In this document: positions 56,695-64,000 of the stretch, in pieces
How the letters are laid out: each line of letters starts with the position of its first letter
Numbering within the stretch: the stretch's first letter is position 1
NCBI RefSeq assembly: GCF_004005495.1
Contig: NZ_RZYA01000005.1
Coordinates: forward strand, 248,001 to 312,000
Length of the DNA stretch: 64,000 nucleotides
Reading direction: 5' to 3'
Origin: Streptomyces antnestii
GTDB taxonomy: Bacteria > Actinomycetota > Actinomycetes > Streptomycetales > Streptomycetaceae
Notes under the pieces: model-generated
Seen by the model: only the letters and a program-made list of their open reading frames with translations
Databases searched by the model: none
What the model was told of the DNA's origin: nothing
Made by a program: the position numbers and the translations under genes

Positions 56695-57366
56695 TCACGC
56701 CGCCTTCGCCTTCGTGGCGTACATGTCCACGTACTCCTGGCCGGACAGGCGCATGACCTCCGCCATCACCGAGTCCGTCACGGCGCGCAGCACGTAGCGG
56801 TCGCGGCCCATGCCGTCGTAGCGGGAGAACTCCATCGGCTCGCCGAAGCGGACCGTGACGCGGCCGGGCCGCGGGAGGCCGGAGCCGCCCGGCTGCAGCT
56901 TGTCCGTGCCGATCATCGCGAACGGGACGACGGGCGCGCCCGTCATCAGGGTGAGCCGGGCGATGCCGGTGCGGCCGCGGTAGAGCCGGCCGTCGGGGGA
57001 GCGGGTGCCCTCGGGGTAGATGCCGAAGACCTTGCCCTCCTCCAGGACGCGACGGCCCGTCATGAGCGCCGCGACGCCGCCGTTCGCGCCGTCCCGGTCG
57101 ACGGGGATCATGCCGACGCCGGTGAAGAACCACGCCATGACACGGCCCTTGAGGCCCTTGCCGGTGACGTACTCGTCCTTGCCGATGAAGAGCACCTGAC
57201 GGTCGCAGACGATGGGCAGCACGATCGAGTCGATGAACGTCAGGTGGTTGCCCGCGAGGATGACCGGGCCGGTGCCGGGGATGTTCTCGGCGCCCTCCAC
57301 CCGGGGGCGGAACATCAGGCGCATGATCGGTGAGAGCGCGGCCTTGATGAACGCGAAACGGGACAA
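56695..57366 (-). CDS. 1-acyl-sn-glycerol-3-phosphate acyltransferase (PlsC family)
   Basis: The protein has 223 residues. Acyltransferase motif I is GNHLTFIDS (HxxxxD), motif III FGIYPEGTRS and motif IV VVPFAMIG. It should add the second acyl chain to lysophosphatidic acid at the membrane face. The TTG start at 57366 has a strong GGAGG site. It is divergent from glpQ1, another glycerophospholipid enzyme. Confidence 0.9.
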   Translation of the reverse strand: MSRFAFIKAALSPIMRLMFRPRVEGAENIPGTGPVILAGNHLTFIDSIVLPIVCDRQVLFIGKDEYVTGKGLKGRVMAWFFTGVGMIPVDRDGANGGVAALMTGRRVLEEGKVFGIYPEGTRSPDGRLYRGRTGIARLTLMTGAPVVPFAMIGTDKLQPGGSGLPRPGRVTVRFGEPMEFSRYDGMGRDRYVLRAVTDSVMAEVMRLSGQEYVDMYATKAKAA

Positions 57367-57446
57367 CGGGCCCTCCGGGTCAAGGGGTGGCGGCCTGAGC
57401 CGCGGCGGATGCGCTGAAGTCTGTGCAGGTGAGGACGATACTCGCG

Positions 57447-57479
57447 GGTCCCCGCCCGTTGCACATCGGGTTCACGCAC
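57447..57479 (+). promoter_or_regulatory. PHO-box-like direct repeats upstream of glpQ1
   Basis: Three adjacent 11-bp units, GGTCCCCGCCC, GTTGCACATCG and GGTTCACGCAC, resemble the PhoP direct-repeat units (GGTTCACC type). I recall that glpQ1 of S. coelicolor is under PhoP control. The array is about 170 bases before the glpQ1 start. Confidence 0.5.
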
Positions 57480-57651
57480 TGGATACGCAGTGTTGACCCG
57501 GGTTTACGCTCCGTTGGCCGTCAGGCGGCCCGCAGGAGTCACCCCGCATCACCCTTCCGTTCCGTCCGAGGTCTCCCACTCGTCACTCCCGTGCACCTAC
57601 CATCAGTCCCGCTTTGACAGGTGCAAGGCAGTGAAGTGGGAGGAGTGCTCA

Positions 57652-58833
57652 ATGGGGATCAGGAAGTCTCAGGAGTCCCGGGGGTCACAGCTCGGCCGCC
57701 GTTCAGTGCTGGGCGCGGCGATGCTCGGCGCGGGCGGAGCCGTCCTGGGAGCCCCCGGCGCGGCGAGCGCGGACGAGCGCGTCAGTGGCGGGAATCACGG
57801 CGGCGGTGGCTACAGAAGCCTGCCCGTGCCCACCGTCATCGCCCACCGCGGCACGAGCGGCTACCGGCCGGAGCACACCTTCGGCTCGTACTCGCTCGCC
57901 CTGGACATGGGGGCGGACGTCATCGAGGCGGGCGACCTCGTGCCCACGAAGGACGGTCATCTCGTATGCCGTCACGAGCCGGAGATCGGGGGGACCACCG
58001 ACGTCTCCGCGCACCCCGAGTTCGCCGGCCGCAAGACCACCAAGAGCCTCGACGGGGTCGCCACCACCGGCTGGTTCACCGAGGACTTCACGCTCGCCGA
58101 GCTGAAGACCCTGCGCGCCAAGGAGCGCATCCCGGCCACCCGCCAGCGCAACACCCTCTACGACGGCCGCTGGGAGATCCCCACCTTCGAAGAGGTCCTG
58201 AAGTGGCGGGAGCGGGAGAGCGAGGAGCGCGGCAAGGAGGTGTGGATCCACGTCGAGACCAAGCACCCCACCTACTTCCGCAAGCTCGGCCTCGGACTTG
58301 AGGAGCGCGTCGCCACGCTGCTGCGCAAGTACGGCGTCGACAAGAAGAACTCGCCGGTCTTCCTCCAGTCCTTCGAGCCGACCAGCATCCAGCGCTTCGA
58401 CAAGCTGGTGGGCAACCCGCTCGTGGTGCTCCTGTCGTCGGCGAACTCCCGCCCCTACGACTTCGTGGACGCCGGCGACCCGCGCACCGTCGCCGACCTC
58501 ATCACCCCCAAGGGCCTCGCGGAGATCGCCTCCTACGCCCAGGGCATCGGCCCCACCCTCGACCTCGTCATCCCCAAGGACAAGGACGGCAGGCTCCAGG
58601 CGCCCACCACGCTGGTCAAGGACGCGCACGCGGCGGGCCTGATCCTGCACCCGTACACGATGCGCAACGAGAACACCTTCCTGCCCGCGGACTTCAAGAA
58701 GGGCACCGACCCGAACGCCTACGGCGACGCGTTCGGCGCCTTCAAGACCTACTTCGCGACCGGCATCGACGGTGTCTTCTCCGACAACTGCGACACGGCC
58801 CTCCTCGCCCGCGAGGACTTCCGGCAGGCCTGA
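57652..58833 (+). CDS. glpQ1: Tat-exported glycerophosphodiester phosphodiesterase
   Basis: The protein has 393 residues. A Tat signal (GRRSVLGAAMLGAGG, about 15-43) precedes the GDPD barrel. Catalytic motifs: VIAHRGTSGYRPEHTF, and LVPTKDGHLVCRHEPEIGGT with the metal-binding acidic residues and second histidine. It releases glycerol 3-phosphate from deacylated phospholipids or teichoic-acid-type diesters outside the cell. ATG at 57652 has GGAGGAG upstream. The PHO-box-like repeats suggest induction by phosphate starvation. Confidence 0.9.
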   Translation: MGIRKSQESRGSQLGRRSVLGAAMLGAGGAVLGAPGAASADERVSGGNHGGGGYRSLPVPTVIAHRGTSGYRPEHTFGSYSLALDMGADVIEAGDLVPTKDGHLVCRHEPEIGGTTDVSAHPEFAGRKTTKSLDGVATTGWFTEDFTLAELKTLRAKERIPATRQRNTLYDGRWEIPTFEEVLKWRERESEERGKEVWIHVETKHPTYFRKLGLGLEERVATLLRKYGVDKKNSPVFLQSFEPTSIQRFDKLVGNPLVVLLSSANSRPYDFVDAGDPRTVADLITPKGLAEIASYAQGIGPTLDLVIPKDKDGRLQAPTTLVKDAHAAGLILHPYTMRNENTFLPADFKKGTDPNAYGDAFGAFKTYFATGIDGVFSDNCDTALLAREDFRQA

Positions 58834-58924
58834 CCTGCGTCAACACCGCGCACTCCGGCCCTGGTTGGGGTGACGCGCGGCCGTCCCGGCAACCGTTCCC
58901 GTGGGCGGCCGCGTCCCGTCCGGC

Positions 58925-59455
58925 ATGACGTACGACCTGGTCATCGACACCCTGCGCCCCCTCGTCATCGCCGAGATCGCCGCCGAGGTCTCGGCCGAGA
59001 CCCACGCCGGCGCGACCGAACCCCGCGACCTCGAACAGGCCGTCTGGCTGCGCCTCCTGGAACGCCTCGACAAGGACGGCCCGCCCGCCGACCCCGCCGC
59101 CTGGGCGAGCGCCACAGTCAGGTCCGAGGCCCGCCGCACCCGCCGCACCGCGCTGCGCGAGACCCCGTACGCCGGCGAGCCCGCCGAAGCCGTCGAACAC
59201 GGCCCGGAACAGCGGGCGCTGACCGGTGACCGCGACCGCGCGCTGCACGCCGCGGTGCGCAGGCTCCCCGGGCGCTGCCCGCGCGTCGTGGCCGCGTTCC
59301 TGTCGCCGCGGGACCTCACCTACCGGGAGATCGCGGGCGAGTTGGGTATCTCACAGGGAAGCCTCGGTCCGGAACGTTCCAGATGTCTGGGATGCCTGCG
59401 CAGAATGCTGGCGTCAGAGGTTGCGGCTCCTGAACCCTGGGGAAAGGAGCGATAG
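58925..59455 (+). CDS. Sigma-70 region 4-like protein, reduced region 2
   Basis: The protein has 176 residues. The C-terminal half (about 95-165) reads like sigma region 4, with DLTYREIAGELGISQGSLGP as its helix-turn-helix. The N-terminal half lacks a recognisable promoter-melting region 2. It may be a degenerate ECF factor or a DNA-binding regulator. No anti-sigma gene is adjacent. ATG at 58925; the region before it can form a partial GC hairpin (58872-58915). Confidence 0.7.
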   Translation: MTYDLVIDTLRPLVIAEIAAEVSAETHAGATEPRDLEQAVWLRLLERLDKDGPPADPAAWASATVRSEARRTRRTALRETPYAGEPAEAVEHGPEQRALTGDRDRALHAAVRRLPGRCPRVVAAFLSPRDLTYREIAGELGISQGSLGPERSRCLGCLRRMLASEVAAPEPWGKER

Positions 59456-59492
59456 ACAACCGGCTGGGCAGGTGAGCGGGAGGCATGCACAC

Positions 59493-59996
59493 ATGGGCAT
59501 GAGCGTGACCATCTCTGCGGCGACCGAGCAGGACGCCGAGAAGATCCTCAAACTGCAGTACCTCTGCTACCAGAGCGAGGCCGAGCTCTACGGCGACTAC
59601 TCCATCGAGCCGCTCACGGAACCCCTCGACTCCGTCAAGGCCGAACTCGCGGGCGGCACGGTCCTGGTGGCCCGGCTCGGGGAGGAGGTCGTGGCCGCGG
59701 TCCGCGGGAGCGTGGACGCGGACGGCACCGCCCGGATCGGCAAGCTCGTCGTGCACCCCCGCATGCAGCGTCACGGCCTGGGCGGACGACTGCTCGACGC
59801 GGTCGAGGCGAAGCTGGGCGCGGGCGGCGCCGCCAAGCGCTTCCAGCTGTTCACCGGCCACCGCAGCGAGCACAACCTGCGCCTCTACCGCAAGCACGGC
59901 TATGTGGCCGTGGGCACGAAGCGCGTCGACGAGAAGCTCACCCTGGTCACGCTCTCCAAGGACGCCGAAGCGGGCGCCTTCGTGGCTAGCGCGTAG
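59493..59996 (+). CDS. GNAT-family N-acetyltransferase
   Basis: The protein has 167 residues with the GNAT core: ARIGKLVVHPRMQRHGLGGR (acetyl-CoA loop) and HNLRLYRKHGYVAVG near the C terminus. The acceptor is unknown. ATG at 59493 lies nine bases after GGGAGG; an ATG six bases later is possible. Its end overlaps the convergent membrane protein gene by 11 bases. Confidence 0.88.
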   Translation: MGMSVTISAATEQDAEKILKLQYLCYQSEAELYGDYSIEPLTEPLDSVKAELAGGTVLVARLGEEVVAAVRGSVDADGTARIGKLVVHPRMQRHGLGGRLLDAVEAKLGAGGAAKRFQLFTGHRSEHNLRLYRKHGYVAVGTKRVDEKLTLVTLSKDAEAGAFVASA

Positions 59997-60423
59997 CCCT
60001 GCGCGCCTTGCCGAGCCAGAACATGGCGGTCACCGGAAGCAGTACCGGGATGAACAGATAGCCCATGCCGTAGTCCGACCAGACCGTGGCGTCCGGGAAC
60101 GCCGACGGGTCCACCAGCGTCCAGGTCCCCACGGTCAGTACGCCCACGAGCTCGGCGGCGCAGCACACCAGCGCCGCCCTGCGGGCCGTCTCCCCGCCGC
60201 GCACGAGCGAGTACGTGATGAAGCCGTAGACGAGGCCCGCGAGCGCCGACAACGAGTAGGCGAGCGGTGCGTGGCCGAAGTCCGTCGAGATCTGGACGGC
60301 CGAGCGCGAGACCGCGCCGACCACCATCACGCCGTACAGCCACACCAGGAGCGTGCCCGGGCCGCTGGTCAGCTTCTGCGGCTTGGCGCCGCTTCCGCTC
60401 TCGCTCTGTGAGGTCACGGACAC
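59986..60423 (-). CDS. Small conserved integral membrane protein (four helices)
   Basis: The protein has 145 residues with four hydrophobic segments (about 24-45, 53-75, 84-105 and 118-138) and a polar N-terminal tail. No family name was recognised. GTG at 60423 has GGGGAGG upstream. It follows another small membrane protein gene by one base, so the two form an operon and possibly a complex. Confidence 0.75.
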   Translation of the reverse strand: MSVTSQSESGSGAKPQKLTSGPGTLLVWLYGVMVVGAVSRSAVQISTDFGHAPLAYSLSALAGLVYGFITYSLVRGGETARRAALVCCAAELVGVLTVGTWTLVDPSAFPDATVWSDYGMGYLFIPVLLPVTAMFWLGKARRATR

Positions 60424-60424
60424 C

Positions 60425-60784
60425 TCAGCCTCCCCAGATGTCGTAGAGCCGCACCTGCAGCACGGCCAGCACGATGCCGCCGGCGGCGGCCGTCACCGAA
60501 CCCCAGCGGGTGCGTTCCGCGAGCGACATGAAGCCGGCCGCGGGGACGCACGCGAACGCGCCGAGGAGATAGGCCACGAAGATCGTCGTGCCCTGCTCCG
60601 GCTTCTCGCCGCGCGCCAGCTGCACGATGCCGACGATCAGCTGGACGGTGGCGAGCAGTGACACCACGGCCATGCCGATGAAGTGCCAGTCCTTGGTCGG
60701 CTGGTCGCGGTAGGCGGCGAAGCCGCACCAGGCGCCGAGCGCGAGCGCGGCGACGGCGATCGCGACCGTCAGGGCATCAAGCAT
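60425..60784 (-). CDS. Small conserved integral membrane protein, partner of the downstream gene
   Basis: The protein has 119 residues with four hydrophobic segments and short loops. No family name was recognised. It lies directly upstream of the other four-helix protein, with one base between stop and start. It is divergent from the metNIQ leader region. Confidence 0.75.
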   Translation of the reverse strand: MLDALTVAIAVAALALGAWCGFAAYRDQPTKDWHFIGMAVVSLLATVQLIVGIVQLARGEKPEQGTTIFVAYLLGAFACVPAAGFMSLAERTRWGSVTAAAGGIVLAVLQVRLYDIWGG

Positions 60785-60970
60785 GCGCAGACCCTATTAC
60801 GGCCCAAAAAGTCCGGTGCGCGCGGCCCCGGGCCGGCCCGCCCGCCGTGGCGTTGGCCACACGGTGCCCGGCGCGCGGGCGGGTGCCGTACGAGCGTGTG
60901 CCCGTGTCGGTGCTGGCCACGCGGGTCCGGGACGCGGAGCCGGCGGCGGAACGACGGCGTCCACGAATGT

Positions 60971-60988
60971 CCGCTATTCGGACAGCGG
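60971..60988 (+). promoter_or_regulatory. Inverted repeat CCGCT-N8-AGCGG upstream of the metNIQ leader
   Basis: Arms at 60971-60975 and 60984-60988 flank eight bases, within 60 bases of the leader peptide start. It may be an operator. The rest of 60785-60960 is GC-rich and shows no gene or strong signal. Confidence 0.35.
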
Positions 60989-61013
60989 TTCGGGGATCCA
61001 GCCTCACTTCTGC

Positions 61014-61021
61014 TTTACTTT
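61014..61021 (+). promoter_or_regulatory. -10 region of a leaderless metNIQ leader transcript
   Basis: TTTACTTT is the only AT-rich block in the area. Read as TTTACT or TACTTT it lies four to six bases before the ATG at 61026, so transcription probably begins at or near that A. The -35 is unclear (TTCGGG at 60989 is a candidate). Confidence 0.45.
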
Positions 61022-61025
61022 TCGC

Positions 61026-61112
61026 ATGACCACGACGAGCAGCCGCACCCTTGCGACCGAGGCGACGATGACGCCCGGTGCTCGTTGTATGTGTCGAATG
61101 TGCGCCTTCTGA
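61026..61112 (+). CDS. Leader peptide with Cys-Met-Cys-Arg-Met-Cys end, candidate attenuator of metNIQ
   Basis: The ORF codes for 28 residues and ends CMCRMCAF before TGA at 61110-61112. It has no ribosome-binding site but a -10 element just upstream, so it is probably translated from a leaderless mRNA. Three Cys and two Met codons fall in the last eight residues; two of the Cys codons are TGT and the Arg codon is CGA, both rare in Streptomyces. metN starts 212 bases downstream. Leaderless, Cys-rich short ORFs act as cysteine-responsive attenuators in mycobacteria, which is the model used here. No T-rich terminator was found in the rest of the leader. Confidence 0.6.
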   Translation: MTTTSSRTLATEATMTPGARCMCRMCAF

Positions 61113-61324
61113 GGGCCCCTGTATCGCCTGATCTCCTCGCGCCCCGAAGCGAAAAGCCGCGCCTTGTCCGTGCCTCTCGGTGCGTGACCGGGCCCGCCCC
61201 GCGCACAGTCTCCCCAGGTTCCACCGCGACAGCGAGAACCGTGCCGCGCCCAGGCCGATCCCGACCATGAATGCCCGCCGCAGGCGCTCACCCGCGCCGC
61301 GCAATCGACAGTGACGGAATCCAA

Positions 61325-62371
61325 GTGATCACCACCCAGGGCCTCACCAAGGTCTACCGCTCGCGCGGTCGAGAGGTCACCGCCCTCGACGGCGTCGATC
61401 TGCACGTACGCGAGGGCGAGGTCTTCGGCGTCATCGGCCAGTCCGGCGCCGGCAAGTCCTCGCTCATCCGCTGCGTCAACCTCCTGGAGCGCCCCACCTC
61501 CGGCACGGTGACGGTCGCGGGCCAGGACCTCACCGCCCTCGCAGGCCGCGGCGCCCGCGCCGGCCGGGAACTGCGCGAGGCGCGCAGCCGTATCGGCATG
61601 GTCTTCCAGCACTTCAACCTGCTGTCCTCGCGCACCGTCCAGGACAACGTCGAGCTGCCGCTCGAAATCCTCGGCCACTCGGGCCAGGCGCGCTCCCGCA
61701 AGGCGCTGGAACTCCTCGACCTCGTCGGTCTCGCCGACAAGGCCAAGTCCTACCCGGCGCAGCTGTCCGGCGGCCAGAAGCAGCGCGTCGGCATCGCCCG
61801 CGCGCTGGCCGGCGACCCGAAGGTGCTGCTCTCCGACGAGGCCACCAGCGCCCTCGACCCCGAGACCACCCGCTCCATCCTCGAGCTCCTGCGCGACCTC
61901 AACCGGCAGCTCGGCCTGACCGTCCTGCTCATCACGCACGAGATGGACGTCGTCAAGACGGTCTGCGACTCGGCCGCGCTCATGGAGGGCGGGCAGATCG
62001 TCGAGTCCGGCACCGTCAGCGAACTCCTCGCGACCCCCGGCTCCGAACTCGCCGCCGCGCTGTTCCCCGTCAGCGGCGACGCGTCCGGCGAGGACCGCAC
62101 CGTCATCGACGTGACCTTCCACGGCGAGTCCGCGACCCAGCCGGTCATCTCGCAGCTGTCGCGTACGTACAACATCGACATCTCGATCCTGGGCGCCGCG
62201 ATGGACACCGTCGGCGGCAAGCAGGTCGGCCGGATGCGCATCGAACTGCCCGGCCGCTACGAGGACAACGTCGTGCCGATCGGCTTCCTGCGCGAGCAGG
62301 GCCTCCAGGTCGAGATCGTCGAGAACGTGGCCCAGGAGCCCGTACTGCTCAAGGAAGGTGTCACCAAGTGA
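61325..62371 (+). CDS. metN: Methionine ABC transporter ATP-binding protein
   Basis: The protein has 348 residues. Walker A is GQSGAGKSS, the Q loop GMVFQHFNLLSSRTV, the signature LSGGQKQRVGIARAL, Walker B LLSDEATSALD and the H loop THEMD. A C-terminal NIL domain (about 270-340) is the site where internal methionine inhibits transport in MetN. It powers MetI and MetQ import of methionine. The GTG at 61325 is chosen because the family starts at this point; the ATG at 61271 would add 18 unrelated residues. Confidence 0.95.
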   Translation: MITTQGLTKVYRSRGREVTALDGVDLHVREGEVFGVIGQSGAGKSSLIRCVNLLERPTSGTVTVAGQDLTALAGRGARAGRELREARSRIGMVFQHFNLLSSRTVQDNVELPLEILGHSGQARSRKALELLDLVGLADKAKSYPAQLSGGQKQRVGIARALAGDPKVLLSDEATSALDPETTRSILELLRDLNRQLGLTVLLITHEMDVVKTVCDSAALMEGGQIVESGTVSELLATPGSELAAALFPVSGDASGEDRTVIDVTFHGESATQPVISQLSRTYNIDISILGAAMDTVGGKQVGRMRIELPGRYEDNVVPIGFLREQGLQVEIVENVAQEPVLLKEGVTK

Positions 62372-63126
62372 CCTGGTCGGAGATGCAGCCGCTGCTGTCC
62401 CAGGCGTGTTGGGACACCCTCTACATGGTCGGCTGGTCCACGCTGATCGCTGTCGTCGTCGGCCTGCCGCTCGGCATCCTGCTGGTCCTCACCGACCGCG
62501 GCGGGCTGCTCCACAACGCCGTGCTGAACAAGGTCATCGGACAGGTCGTGAACATCGTCCGGTCGATGCCGTTCATCATCCTGATGGTCGCCCTGATGAG
62601 CTTCACGCGCTGGATCGTCGGCACGACGATCGGCCGCGACGCCGCCATCGTGCCGCTCGCCGTCGGCGCCATCCCGTTCTTCGCGCGCCTCGTCGAGACG
62701 TCCGTGCGCGAGGTCGACGGCGGCCTCGTCGAGGCCGTGCAGTCGATGGGCGGCAACACCTGGACCGTCGTCCGCAAGGTCCTCGTGCCCGAGTCGCTGC
62801 CCTCGCTCATCTCGGCCACCACCACGACGGTCGTCGCCATCATCGGCTACACCGCCATGGCCGGCACGGTCGGCGCGGGCGGCCTCGGTGACCTCGCCAT
62901 CCGCTACGGCTACCAGCGCTTCGAGTCCCAGATGATGTGGATCATCGTGGCGATCCTCGCCATCGCCATCGCCGTCGTCCAGTTCGCGGGCGACAGCGGA
63001 GCCCGCGTCCTGCACCGCCGCGCCGGCAAGGGCGGCGAACCGTTCCGCTTCCGTAAGCGCGCCGCGTTCCTGCCCGGCGGCCCCGTCACCGCGGACGCCA
63101 CCGCCACCCCCGGCAAGACCGGCTGA
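62368..63126 (+). CDS. metI: Methionine ABC transporter permease
   Basis: The protein has 252 residues with five or six membrane helices. The EAA coupling loop is VEAVQSMGGNTWTVVRKVLV, followed by PESLPSLISA. The start GTG overlaps the metN stop (GTGA), so the two are translated together. A C-terminal tail of about 40 residues beyond the last helix is longer than in E. coli MetI. Confidence 0.95.
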   Translation: MTWSEMQPLLSQACWDTLYMVGWSTLIAVVVGLPLGILLVLTDRGGLLHNAVLNKVIGQVVNIVRSMPFIILMVALMSFTRWIVGTTIGRDAAIVPLAVGAIPFFARLVETSVREVDGGLVEAVQSMGGNTWTVVRKVLVPESLPSLISATTTTVVAIIGYTAMAGTVGAGGLGDLAIRYGYQRFESQMMWIIVAILAIAIAVVQFAGDSGARVLHRRAGKGGEPFRFRKRAAFLPGGPVTADATATPGKTG

Positions 63127-63184
63127 ACCCCGACTCCCCGTCCCAACCGGCGGGTTGCACCACCCATGGAGAAAGGCACTTTTC

Positions 63185-64000
63185 GTGCGTAACACCACCA
63201 AGATCGCTGCTGCTGTCCTCGCCACCGGCGCCCTCACTCTGGGCCTGAGCGCCTGCGGAGCCGACAAGAGCGACACCAAGGCCAAGGCGTCCGACCCGCT
63301 CGTCGTCGCCGCGACCCCCGTCCCGCACGCCGAGATCCTGAACTACATCAAGGATCACCTGGCGAAGAAGGCCGGCCTCAACCTCGAGGTCAAGGAGTTC
63401 ACGGACTACGTCCAGCCGAACAACGCCACCGAGGACGGTTCGGTCGACGCCAACTACTTCCAGACCGTTCCGTACCTGAACGACTTCAACAAGAAGAACG
63501 GCACGCACCTCGCGTCCGTCGCGGTCGTTCACCTGGAGCCGCTCGGCCTCTACTCCAAGAAGTTCAAGAAGCTCGACGAGCTGAAGAAGGGCGGCACCAT
63601 CGCCCTTCCGAACGACGCGGACAACGAGAGCCGTGCGCTGCGCTTCCTCGCCTCGACCGGTGTCATCGGCCTGAAGAAGGGCTCGGAGGCCACCGCCACC
63701 CCGCAGGACATCGCCAAGAACCCGAAGGGCCTCCAGTTCAAGGAGGTCGAGGCGGCGCAGACCCCGCGCTCCCTGCAGGACGTCGACGGCGCGGTGATCA
63801 ACGGCAACTACGCCATCGGTGCCGGCCTCAAGCCCGCCAAGGACGCCCTCGCCCTCGAGCAGACGAAGGGCAACGCGTACAACAACGTTCTCGCCGTCAA
63901 GAAGGGCAACGAGAACGACCCGCGCGTCAAGAAGCTCGCCAAGCTGCTGACGTCGCCCGAGGTGAAGAAGTTCATCGAGGACAAGTACAAGGGCTCCGTC
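63185..64000 (+). CDS. metQ: Methionine-binding lipoprotein (3' partial)
   Basis: The first 272 residues are in the window and the gene runs off the end. The lipobox is LSAC with Cys24 as the lipidated residue. The NlpA/MetQ domain follows: VVAATPVPHAEILNYIKDHL, then DANYFQTVPYLNDFNKKNG and AVINGNYAIGAGLKP. It catches methionine outside and delivers it to MetI. GTG at 63185 with AAAGG upstream, 58 bases after metI. Confidence 0.95.
   Translation, partial: MRNTTKIAAAVLATGALTLGLSACGADKSDTKAKASDPLVVAATPVPHAEILNYIKDHLAKKAGLNLEVKEFTDYVQPNNATEDGSVDANYFQTVPYLNDFNKKNGTHLASVAVVHLEPLGLYSKKFKKLDELKKGGTIALPNDADNESRALRFLASTGVIGLKKGSEATATPQDIAKNPKGLQFKEVEAAQTPRSLQDVDGAVINGNYAIGAGLKPAKDALALEQTKGNAYNNVLAVKKGNENDPRVKKLAKLLTSPEVKKFIEDKYKGSV

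Noticed and set aside
61113..61324. A SAM riboswitch (including SAM-IV) in the metN leader
   Set aside because: I could not see the conserved core or pseudoknot strands; the leader peptide explains the region better. A covariance-model search would settle it.
61271..61324. An N-terminal extension of MetN from ATG 61271
   Set aside because: The extra residues (MPAAGAHPRRAI and so on) do not resemble MetN, and the conserved protein begins at the GTG at 61325.

Overview
The window is high-GC chromosomal DNA from a Streptomyces, or a very close relative. The evidence is strong GC bias at third codon positions, GTG and TTG starts, purine-rich Shine-Dalgarno sites, Tat signal peptides, and a gene order (infC-rpmI-rplT-TrmH-PAS kinase-pheST ... 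argCJBDR ... argH ... glpQ1 ... metNIQ) that I recall from the chromosome core of S. coelicolor. There are no insertion sequences, phage genes, tRNA, rRNA or CRISPR arrays. It reads as vertically inherited core and conserved accessory sequence. All positions and motifs were read by eye; nothing was searched or folded by computer.

Layout. 1-5.3 kb: the end of a glycine-betaine/choline-type ABC protein with two fused binding domains, an XRE-cupin regulator, a BtuF-like protein, and a TDT transporter divergent from a LysR regulator. 5.3-12.0 kb: a gamma-glutamylation amine-catabolic cluster (PuuD-like hydrolase, ethanolamine-type permease, GntR repressor, glnA4-type synthetase, aldehyde dehydrogenase, SDR). 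It is followed at 12.1-14.8 kb by two tandem secreted HAD phosphatases that could supply ethanolamine or choline. 14.8-21.1 kb: cell-surface proteins, an amino acid deaminase/aldolase, a mycosin-like protease pair, SseB and DUF1844 proteins. 21.1-29 kb: the infC-rpmI-rplT operon behind a long leader with a U-rich terminator, then an rRNA methyltransferase, an orphan PAS histidine kinase and pheST. 29-39.9 kb: regulators and stand-alone enzymes (SpoIIE-type phosphatase, NsdA-like regulator, Nudix hydrolase, 3-hydroxybutyryl-CoA dehydrogenase, Tat-exported GHL10 hydrolase, MocR regulator with a divergent EamA exporter, GNATs, a histidine-phosphatase pseudoenzyme). 40-45 kb: argCJBDR; argH lies apart at 52.9 kb under a similar promoter. 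45-51.3 kb: a BASS transporter, a three-gene flavin electron-transfer operon and a divergent two-component system that share a promoter region containing eight 11-bp phased repeats. 51.3-60.8 kb: L,D-transpeptidase, PNPOx-like protein, argH, a TetR-MFS pair, PlsC, GlpQ1 behind a PHO-box-like array, a sigma-like protein, a GNAT and two small membrane proteins. 60.8-64 kb: metNIQ, preceded by a small leaderless ORF encoding a peptide that ends Cys-Met-Cys-Arg-Met-Cys-Ala-Phe, a strong candidate for a sulfur amino acid attenuation peptide.

The points most worth following are the leader peptide upstream of metNIQ, the phased repeat array at 48.9 kb, the infC leader with its AUC start, and the combination of the ethanolamine-type glutamylation cluster with secreted phosphatases. 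A recurring feature is short tandem repeats (9, 11, 15, 15, 19 and 19 bp units) at gene ends and promoters.
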